From assembly GCA_900552325.1 (NCBI GenBank), contig URZG01000131.1, positions 1-6,492 on the forward strand: 6,492 nucleotides of DNA, read 5' to 3'. The translations under genes were made by a program, and so were the position numbers. The notes below the pieces were generated by a model. It was not told where the DNA came from, did no database searches, and saw nothing but the letters and a program-made list of their open reading frames with translations. Below, piece after piece: positions 1 through 5,140 of the stretch. The stretch comes from an uncultured Porphyromonadaceae bacterium. Lineage in GTDB: Bacteria > Bacteroidota > Bacteroidia > Bacteroidales > Muribaculaceae. How positions within the stretch are numbered: the first letter of the stretch is position 1; every line of letters starts with the position of its first letter.

Positions 1-640
1 CCGCGCCTTCGTTGCGCGAGCCGATGACGATCTCCTCCGGGTCGTGCATGTAGCGCTGGGCTATTTTGGAAATTTCCGGGGGCATCGTGGCCGAGAACAT
101 CAGCATCTTGCGGTCGTCGGGCACATGCTCCAGGATAGCGTTGATGGAATCGAGGAAGCCCATGTTGAGCATCTCGTCGGCCTCGTCGAGCACCACGGTA
201 TGCACCTCCGAGAGGTCTACCACCCCGCGGTTGATGAGGTCGATCAGTCGGCCGGGAGTCGCCACGATAATCTGCACCCCCTTGCGCACGGCGCGGATCT
301 GGCTCTCGATCGAGGAGCCGCCGTAGACGGGGATAACCTTCAGTTCGGGGATATATTTCGAGAAGTCGGCCAGATCGGAAGCGATCTGCAGGCAGAGCTC
401 GCGCGTAGGCGAGAGCACCAGGGCCTGGGGGACGTCGCGGCTGAGGTCCACCCGCTGTATCACAGGCAGGCCGAAAGCCGCCGTCTTGCCGGTGCCGGTC
501 TGCGCCAGCGCCACAACATCACCCTCGTTTTCAAGCAGGTGGGGTATCACTTTCTCCTGCACGGGCATCGGCGAGTCAAAGCCCAGTTCCTCTATCGCGC
601 GGCGCAGCGGTGCGCTCACGCCTAATTCTTCAAATGTCAT
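1..640 (-). CDS. DEAD-box ATP-dependent RNA helicase (N-terminal 213 residues; 3' end outside window)
   Basis: This gene encodes the first RecA-like domain of a superfamily 2 RNA helicase that unwinds or remodels RNA using ATP in the cytoplasm. The reading frame starts MTFEELGVS at the ATG read from 640-638. All expected N-terminal motifs appear in order: a Q motif (F3, G20F21, P26, Q28), Walker A AQTGTGKT at 46-53, PTREL at 78-82, a GG motif (VYGGSS), TPGR at 128-131, DEAD at 152-155, and SAT at 183-185. The frame then continues open to the left edge, so the helicase C domain and any DbpA-type RNA-binding tail are not visible. The sequence most resembles the DeaD/CsdA-CshA group of Bacteroidetes, which is often cold-inducible and linked to ribosome assembly or RNA decay. 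I give no symbol because paralogs cannot be separated from half a protein. It is transcribed divergently from the PepSY-like gene, with a long structured leader. Confidence 0.95.
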   Translation of the reverse strand, partial: MTFEELGVSAPLRRAIEELGFDSPMPVQEKVIPHLLENEGDVVALAQTGTGKTAAFGLPVIQRVDLSRDVPQALVLSPTRELCLQIASDLADFSKYIPELKVIPVYGGSSIESQIRAVRKGVQIIVATPGRLIDLINRGVVDLSEVHTVVLDEADEMLNMGFLDSINAILEHVPDDRKMLMFSATMPPEISKIAQRYMHDPEEIVIGSRNEGA

Positions 641-657
641 AATCGATAATTTTATTT

Positions 658-695
658 ATATCCGTAAAAACGGAATATCCGCCGTTTACGGATAT
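658..695 (-). promoter_or_regulatory. Strong hairpin in the predicted helicase 5' leader
   Basis: The segments 658-673 and 682-695 are complementary over 14 base pairs, with a two-base bulge and an eight-base loop (674-681). In helicase-sense RNA the stem starts AUAUCCGUAAACGG and ends with ACGGAUAU. It would form at the very 5' end of the transcript predicted from the -7 box at 700-707 and end about 17 nt before the ATG. Neither side carries a U tract, so it does not look like an intrinsic terminator. Possible roles are a stabilising or cold-responsive leader, feedback control by the helicase, or a DNA operator. The structure is seen directly; its function is inferred. Confidence 0.6.
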
Positions 696-699
696 CCTG

Positions 700-707
700 C
701 AAAGTTA
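700..707 (-). promoter_or_regulatory. Predicted -7 box of the helicase promoter
   Basis: On the minus strand this reads TAACTTTG, an exact match to the Bacteroidetes -7 consensus TAnnTTTG. It lies about 60 nt upstream of the helicase ATG, which predicts transcription starting near 691-695 and a leader of roughly 50-55 nt. No TTTG is present at the expected -33 distance (around 727-731), so the promoter is incomplete by consensus and could depend on an activator. Confidence 0.55.
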
Positions 708-769
708 CAACAACGCGGCGGACTTCACGCCATCCGTAAACCATTATTTTTCACCTTTTTTAATTCGAT

Positions 770-792
770 GCGCCATAATATTAACATGGCGC
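770..792 (+). repeat. Inverted repeat upstream of the PepSY-like gene
   Basis: Perfect 7-bp arms GCGCCAT (770-776) and ATGGCGC (786-792) flank a nine-base AT-rich spacer. The repeat ends 19 bases before the ATG at 812. It could be a repressor or activator site or an mRNA hairpin near the ribosome landing zone. I cannot place a convincing TAnnTTTG promoter for the gene, so whether it lies in the leader or in the promoter is unknown. Confidence 0.4.
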
Positions 793-811
793 CTGATGTT
801 ATATCTCCGAT

Positions 812-1291
812 ATGAAGAAAAGAAACAATACATTCCTGAAAAGTCTGGCGGTAGTGGCACTGATGCTCCTTACCGCAGCCGGAGCCGCCCGCGCGCTCCC
901 CTTCGATAAATATTCGATCAACCGCGAGGACCTGCCCCAAGCCGCCCGCGAGATGCTCGACGAGCATTTCCCCAAAGCCAAGGTGTCGATGGTAAAAACC
1001 GACAAACACCTGCTTAAAAAGACCGACTATGACGTGAAACTCACCAACGGCACGAAAATTGAGTTCAACAACAAAGGGGCATGGACCTCGGTGGACTGCG
1101 GCAATAAGGCTATCCCTGAAAGCCTCCTGAAAAAACCGATGCTGCGATATGTCAGCAAGAACTATCCCGACGCCAAAATAGTGTCCATCCGCAAGAATAC
1201 CCTTGCTTACGAACTGCGCCTCGACTCCGGCCATCAGCTGAAGTTCACCCTTCTGGGCACCCACTCCTCCACCACCCCTCCCGCCGAATAA
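812..1291 (+). CDS. Small exported PepSY-like (putative beta-lactamase-inhibitor-like) protein
   Basis: The product is 159 residues with a Sec signal peptide: KKR at the N terminus, a hydrophobic stretch at 10-25 (LKSLAVVALMLLTAAG) and a likely signal peptidase I site after A26-R27-A28. The mature part resembles the Bacteroidetes PepSY-like fold as two tandem halves. The first (about 40-95) carries DLPQAAREMLDEHFP followed by a Y-D-V-K-L-x-N-G-T-K-I-E-F strand pair and W91; the second (about 100-147) carries the matching IPESLL...YVSKNYPDAKI then YELRLDSGHQLKF. Such proteins are periplasmic and of unknown exact role, often encoded near envelope-sensing systems; no enzymatic residues are apparent. 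The C-terminal tail (TLLGTHSSTTPPAE) departs from the usual short charged ending and may be lineage-specific. It is monocistronic and convergent with the large secreted-protein gene. The start is chosen because it gives a well-formed signal peptide. Confidence 0.85.
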   Translation: MKKRNNTFLKSLAVVALMLLTAAGAARALPFDKYSINREDLPQAAREMLDEHFPKAKVSMVKTDKHLLKKTDYDVKLTNGTKIEFNNKGAWTSVDCGNKAIPESLLKKPMLRYVSKNYPDAKIVSIRKNTLAYELRLDSGHQLKFTLLGTHSSTTPPAE

Positions 1292-1293
1292 CA

Positions 1294-1329
1294 TTATAAC
1301 TTTTATAAATCTTATAATTCTTATAAGCA
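1294..1329. repeat. Four-unit 9-bp tandem array (TTATAANNN)
   Basis: TTATAA occurs at 1294, 1303, 1312 and 1321, an exact 9-bp period, with three variable bases between copies (CTT, ATC, TTC, GCA). It begins two bases after the PepSY-like stop codon and runs up to the terminator hairpin. TTATAA is palindromic, so the array reads alike on both strands. It could be low-complexity AT-rich spacer, a protein-binding array, or part of the U-rich tail of the opposite-strand terminator. Confidence 0.6.
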
Positions 1330-1362
1330 AAACAGCCCGGGGCGCCATCGCGCTCCGGGCTG
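1330..1362 (-). terminator. Intrinsic terminator of the large secreted-protein gene
   Basis: CAGCCCGGGGCGC (1333-1345) pairs with GCGCTCCGGGCTG (1350-1362) over 13 bp with one G-U wobble and a four-base loop CATC. On the minus strand the stem is followed by TTTTGCTTATAAG, a moderately U-rich tail, and it lies 22 bases past the TAA of the minus-strand gene (1384-1386). On the plus strand no U tract follows, so termination of the PepSY-like gene here would be weaker or Rho-dependent, although the hairpin could still protect that mRNA's 3' end. Confidence 0.8.
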
Positions 1363-1383
1363 CTGTATCAGTGGGGGAAGGGG

Positions 1384-4161
1384 TTATTTGACGTACTCCT
1401 TGGTGGCTTTGCCGCCGCGTACCACGATGTAGAGGCCCTCGGCGGGATTCTCTACGCGCACACCCTGCAGGTTGTAGTATTCTGCGGGAGCTGCGTTGTC
1501 GGCATCAACGGAGTCGATAGCGGATACCTTTGTTGCGGTGAAGGTAATCTCGGTTTCGCCGAACACTACAGTGAGTTTGTAGTTGCCGGCCTCGGCGAGT
1601 TTGAGCACACCTTCGCCCTTGACGAGAGCCACAGGGGTGTCGAGAGCTACTTCGGCATTGTCAACAGCCTGACCGTAACGGTTGGCGTTGAAAGTGCCCC
1701 AGTCTTCGCTGAGCACCGAACCGAAACCGAAGTTGCAGTCGCCGGTAACCTCACCGATGGCGGTGAAAGTGTTCTCCTCCTTGGTCATTTCAACGGCGGT
1801 AGCGGGATTCCAGGCGTTGCCGGCGAAATTGCCGATCACATAGAAGTGTTCGGGAACCTCCACGGGCTGGGGAGCTTCGGAAGTTTTCACGGTAAGAACC
1901 ACATTGTCCTCGCCGAAAACTACGGTGAAGTCATAGTAGCCGGGAGTCATCTTGAGCGAACCTTCGGCTTTTTCGAGAGTGAAGGGGGTATCAACGGAAA
2001 CCTCGGTACCGTCGGCGGCGCCCCAGCGGTTGGCGTTGAGGGTAGCCCAGTCGCTGCCGTCAGCACCGAGAGCGGAAGCGAAGCCGAAATATCCGGCACC
2101 GGTCACAGCACCGGTGTAGGTGAAGGTGTTCTCCTCCTTGGTCATTTCGATGCCGTTGTCGGCGGCGAAGCTGTTGCCGTCGATGTTACCGATCATATAG
2201 AACTTCTCGGGACATACAATGGGTGCGGGTTCGGTAGGATCAACGGGAGTGGTGCCTGCGGGCACGTAGCATACGTTGGCGATTTCGAAAGTATCACCGG
2301 CTTTGAGGCCTGCGCCTGCAACAAAGGCGAATACATACGATTTACCGGCGGCTGCGTCGGCATTGACGAAGTTGGGGAATTTCTCGTGGATGTTGAGGCG
2401 TACATTCTGCCATTCGCCGTTGTTCTCGGCCTCGAAGAGAACTTCCTGGCCGGTGGCCTCATTGCCTTCAGTGGCAACAAGCTTAATAGCCATGGTAGCG
2501 TCGGAAGTGGTCTTCACGCTGAAGTAGAGGTCGTAGTCCTTTGTACGGAGGGGAGTGATGTCGAAACCGTCGCTGAGCCAGCCGCCGGAAGCAGCTTCAG
2601 GGCCGATCTCGCCAGCAGTAGTAAAGGTGTAGATGTTAGCCTTGCGGAGATCGTTGTAGCTACCCTGACTTACAGGAGCGCCGGCGCACTGGTACCAGGG
2701 ATAGAATGTGGTGGGGATGAAGGCGGTCTCCTCGTTGTTGTCAGCGACGTCCATATCCTTCAGGGGAAGAACGTAGTAAGTGGTGGTGGCGGGTTCGAGC
2801 GGCTCCACATACTCCTCGTAGGAGATGGGCTGGAGCTGAACATTGGTGGTGTAGCAGCCTACGGTGGCGAGTACGGTGTATTTGCCGGCCTCCACGGAAG
2901 CCACCTTGAACTGGTTGTAGAAAGGCAGCGAAGCCTCGTCGGTGCCCCAGATACCGGTGAAGTTACGGGCCTGGCCGGTGGCATCGGTGCCGGGAGTAGC
3001 CTCGGCAAAGGTCACGCCCTCCACCTTGACGATGGAGTTGAGAGCGAGGCCGTCCATGCCGGCAAACACAGCGGGTTCGGGCACATCGGCGGTGCCTTCG
3101 GAGGTCATTGCCGTTTCAGGTTCGAGTTCGGGCAGGCCGTTGTAATTCTTGAGGTGGCCGATCCAGCCGGCTTTGATTACATCGCCGGGGGCGAAGCCGG
3201 TGTCATATTTGAAGATGAGACCCGGGGTGCCGTTCTGCACGAAATATACGTTGCCGCCGTTTACGTAGGTAACGATAGCGTCAAAGTCTACCACAAACGC
3301 ATCGGATGACTTGTTGTTGGCAGGCATCTCCACTCCCTCGAGCAGGGCGGCCATCGAAGTGTATTTAGCGGGGAAAGTATATACCGCGGTGGCGACAGCG
3401 GAGCTGGCGCCGTCCTTCAAGGCTATAGCCTTGAGTGTTGTGGTGGCGCTCACGGGGATATCGGTACCGGCGGTGTAGAGGGTCGAGGTTGCGTCAGGCT
3501 CGCTCTCGTCGGTGGTGTAGCGGATTTCAGCGCCCTCGGTCTCGCAGGAGATGGTAACGTTGAAAGCCTCGGTGTAAGTGCCGGTGTTGACGCTGAACAC
3601 AGGTTTTGCAACCGTAGCGACGGTGGTCACTTCCTTGTAGAGATAAACGTCGGCCTGGCCTGATGAATAGCAGTTGAAGAGGGGACTCCCATTGTTATAA
3701 TTGAATCTCATTATGTTTCGGTCGGTGGCATTACCGGTGTTGAATTTAATAGTTGCCACGCCTTGAGAGGTCACGGATATAGACGCATTGCTTGTTGAAA
3801 GAGTTGCATCGTCCGTAGCCTTCATATAGCTCTTGCTGCTGCTTGAGGCTGCGTAAATATACTTGGGGCCATCAATTTCCAGTTGATAGGGATAATCTGT
3901 AGCCTGCGTGGAACAAAGCGTCACAATGTTCACCGCTTCGTCATTGATCTTAATAGTAGTGCCATCAAGAGTCACGGCAGTCCCTTTAAAGTTATTTGTC
4001 TGGGCTGCCCCCATGGCATAATAGTTGGAGCCGTTCTTTCCTACGATGAGGTAGTTGTCGCCGGCCTTGAGGTCGGAAGCCGACGTCACCAGCTCATAAT
4101 CGGTGGCAGATGCCGTAAGGCATGCAGCGGCCCCCATGAGCGCGAGTAGAAACTTTTTCAT
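1384..4161 (-). CDS. Large secreted multidomain protein: chitobiase-like, OB-like and two SusE/F-like modules with a sorting-type C-tail
   Basis: The 925-residue product starts MKKFLLALMGAAACLTASAT; cleavage is likely after A19 (ASA|T). C14 lacks a proper lipobox, so it is probably not a lipoprotein. In order: an N-terminal beta-rich domain (about 20-178); a chitobiase/hexosaminidase C-terminal-like module (about 185-263, with EIRYTTDESEPDATSTLY and TTTLKAIA); an OB-fold-like module (about 285-450); a beta-sandwich, carbohydrate-binding-like module (about 462-635); two tandem SusE/F-like modules (652-760 and 770-877, each with FY-IGN, EMTKEENTF and W-T-NANR); and a 46-residue tail (YYNLQGVRV...GLYIVVRGGKATKEYVK) like the surface-sorting or anchoring tails of Bacteroidales secreted proteins. 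No catalytic domain is recognisable, suggesting adhesion or glycan binding outside the cell. An in-frame ATG 24 codons upstream (4233) lies before the predicted transcription start, so 4161 is preferred. Domain names are from memory of family motifs. Confidence 0.85.
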   Translation of the reverse strand: MKKFLLALMGAAACLTASATDYELVTSASDLKAGDNYLIVGKNGSNYYAMGAAQTNNFKGTAVTLDGTTIKINDEAVNIVTLCSTQATDYPYQLEIDGPKYIYAASSSSKSYMKATDDATLSTSNASISVTSQGVATIKFNTGNATDRNIMRFNYNNGSPLFNCYSSGQADVYLYKEVTTVATVAKPVFSVNTGTYTEAFNVTISCETEGAEIRYTTDESEPDATSTLYTAGTDIPVSATTTLKAIALKDGASSAVATAVYTFPAKYTSMAALLEGVEMPANNKSSDAFVVDFDAIVTYVNGGNVYFVQNGTPGLIFKYDTGFAPGDVIKAGWIGHLKNYNGLPELEPETAMTSEGTADVPEPAVFAGMDGLALNSIVKVEGVTFAEATPGTDATGQARNFTGIWGTDEASLPFYNQFKVASVEAGKYTVLATVGCYTTNVQLQPISYEEYVEPLEPATTTYYVLPLKDMDVADNNEETAFIPTTFYPWYQCAGAPVSQGSYNDLRKANIYTFTTAGEIGPEAASGGWLSDGFDITPLRTKDYDLYFSVKTTSDATMAIKLVATEGNEATGQEVLFEAENNGEWQNVRLNIHEKFPNFVNADAAAGKSYVFAFVAGAGLKAGDTFEIANVCYVPAGTTPVDPTEPAPIVCPEKFYMIGNIDGNSFAADNGIEMTKEENTFTYTGAVTGAGYFGFASALGADGSDWATLNANRWGAADGTEVSVDTPFTLEKAEGSLKMTPGYYDFTVVFGEDNVVLTVKTSEAPQPVEVPEHFYVIGNFAGNAWNPATAVEMTKEENTFTAIGEVTGDCNFGFGSVLSEDWGTFNANRYGQAVDNAEVALDTPVALVKGEGVLKLAEAGNYKLTVVFGETEITFTATKVSAIDSVDADNAAPAEYYNLQGVRVENPAEGLYIVVRGGKATKEYVK
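1531..2208 (-). repeat. Tandem duplicated SusE/F-like module inside the large secreted protein
   Basis: Two in-frame copies of about 108 codons lie at 1882-2208 (residues 652-760) and 1531-1854 (residues 770-877). Shared protein landmarks are the FY(M/V)IGN opening, (I/V)EMTKEENTFT, (Y/N)FGF(A/G)S, DW-T-NANR(W/Y)G and the FTVVFGE/LTVVFGE strand. DNA identity is locally high: GTGTTCTCCTCCTTGGTCAT appears in both copies on the plus strand near 1768 and 2126. This indicates duplication of one domain unit. Confidence 0.75.
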
Positions 4162-4220
4162 GTTTTGTATTGATATTAGGTTAAATTGTTTGTGTTTTCG
4201 CAATGGTTCGGTATCTGCGG

Positions 4221-4251
4221 CAAATTTAAGCAATTTTCAATGTACTGCAAA
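4221..4251 (-). promoter_or_regulatory. Promoter of the large secreted-protein gene
   Basis: On the minus strand a -33 TTTG (4248-4251) is followed after exactly 19 bases by a -7 box TAAATTTG (4221-4228), matching the Bacteroidetes housekeeping sigma consensus in both sequence and spacing. Transcription is predicted to begin near 4212-4216, giving a leader of about 50-55 nt before the ATG at 4161. This also rules against the upstream in-frame ATG at 4233. Confidence 0.75.
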
Positions 4252-4273
4252 ACCTTTCACATAGAATTTTTAT

Positions 4274-4281
4274 TAACTTTG
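4274..4281 (+). promoter_or_regulatory. Predicted -7 box of the HAD phosphatase-kinase operon
   Basis: The sequence is TAACTTTG, an exact TAnnTTTG match, and its last base is only four bases from the ATG at 4286. Transcription would start at or next to the start codon, implying a leaderless or nearly leaderless mRNA. No TTTG is seen 19-21 bases upstream, so only the -7 half is supported. It faces away from the promoter at 4221-4251. Confidence 0.6.
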
Positions 4282-4285
4282 CGGA

Positions 4286-5140
4286 ATGAGAAAAGACACC
4301 CTCTATGTAAGCGACCTTGACGGCACACTGCTCGACACCACGGCCAATGTCTCCGACAACTCGCGCGACCTCCTGGCCGAGGCCATCCATGCCGGGGCGA
4401 TGTTCACCGTGGCCACCGCACGCACCCCCGCCACCGTGCACCCCATAATGCGCGGCATACCGGAATCGGTGGTCACCGACCCCGTCACGGGGGAGCGCAT
4501 ACCGGCCATAGTGATGACCGGCGCCGCAACATGGAACCGCACCCGCGAGCGCTACGACTCGGTGAAACTTATCCCGCGCGAATATGTGGAGCCGATTCTC
4601 GACGCCTTCGCAAAAGCGGGGCTGCGGCCATTCACCTACTGCCTGTCGGGCGACAAGTTCCTCAACGTGTACCATACCCGGGCCATGACGCGCCGCGAGG
4701 AGACGTTCTACCGCGAGCGGCGCCATCTGGAACTCAAGCGGTTCCACCTCGACCAGTTCCCGGCCAACCCCGACTCCGTGGTGCTTTTCTTCGCCACCGG
4801 CACCGACTCTACGGTGGAGAAAGCCTGCGTGCTCCTCAACGAGGCCACCCCCTGCTCCGCCTCGTGGTACCGCGACATCGTCACCCCCTCCACCGGCCTG
4901 GTCGACATCTACGCCCCCGGGGTATCGAAAGCTCTGGCCGTGCGCGAACTGGCGCAGAAAGTCGGCGCGCGGCGCATAGTGGTGTTCGGCGACAACCTCA
5001 ACGACCTGCCGATGATGCGCGTGGCCGATGTGGCCGTGGCGGTGGGCAACGCCCTCGATTCCGTGAAAGAAGAGGCCGACATCGTGACCGGCCCCAACAC
5101 CTCCGACTCCGTGGCCCGATTCATACTCGACGACAAATGA
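4286..5140 (+). CDS. Cof-type HAD-IIB family hydrolase (sugar-phosphate-type phosphatase)
   Basis: The 284-residue product has the length and motif order of Cof/YidA-like haloacid dehalogenase phosphatases, cytoplasmic Mg-dependent enzymes acting on sugar phosphates, nucleotides or similar metabolites. Motif I is DLDGT at 10-14 (nucleophile D10, acid/base D12), motif II is the T44 of VATAR, the motif III lysine is K215 in GVSKALAV, and motif IV is GDNLND at 235-240. The large C2-type cap lies between motifs II and III, roughly 80-205. All catalytic residues are present, so it should be active; the substrate cannot be read from sequence. Its stop codon overlaps the kinase start (ATGA at 5137-5140), so the two are co-transcribed and translationally coupled. 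The start ATG sits immediately behind a -7 box. No other start upstream is plausible, since motif I begins at residue 10. Confidence 0.93.
   Translation: MRKDTLYVSDLDGTLLDTTANVSDNSRDLLAEAIHAGAMFTVATARTPATVHPIMRGIPESVVTDPVTGERIPAIVMTGAATWNRTRERYDSVKLIPREYVEPILDAFAKAGLRPFTYCLSGDKFLNVYHTRAMTRREETFYRERRHLELKRFHLDQFPANPDSVVLFFATGTDSTVEKACVLLNEATPCSASWYRDIVTPSTGLVDIYAPGVSKALAVRELAQKVGARRIVVFGDNLNDLPMMRVADVAVAVGNALDSVKEEADIVTGPNTSDSVARFILDDK

Noticed and set aside
44..625. A 193-codon plus-strand frame opposite the helicase
   Set aside because: It is His-rich shadow coding; the minus strand shows all ordered DEAD-box motifs.
658..695. Intrinsic terminator reading of the hairpin before the helicase
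   Set aside because: Neither strand has a U tract after the stem, and on the minus strand it lies between a -7 box and a start codon.
745..752. TATTTTTC as a -7 box for the PepSY-like gene
   Set aside because: It differs from TAnnTTTG at the last base and has no TTTG at the -33 distance, so it is too weak to list as a promoter.
725..1348. A 207-codon minus-strand frame covering the PepSY-like gene and its flanks
   Set aside because: It has no recognisable family and passes through the terminator hairpin and both intergenic regions, while the plus-strand frame has a signal peptide and a known fold pattern.
1846..3309. A 487-codon open frame on the plus strand opposite the large secreted-protein gene
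   Set aside because: It is Gly/Val-rich with no recognisable domain or signal peptide, and the minus-strand frame has clear domain motifs, a promoter and a terminator. Long antisense frames are expected in GC-rich coding DNA.
4162..4233. Upstream start for the large secreted protein at 4233
   Set aside because: The 24 added residues would precede the signal peptide, and the start lies upstream of the predicted transcription start set by the TTTG-N19-TAAATTTG promoter.
4531..5136. In-frame N-terminal extension of the histidine kinase by about 200 codons
   Set aside because: The extension is Arg/Pro/His-rich and lies entirely within the phosphatase gene in another frame. The ATG at 5137 overlapping the phosphatase stop gives a normal membrane-anchored kinase.
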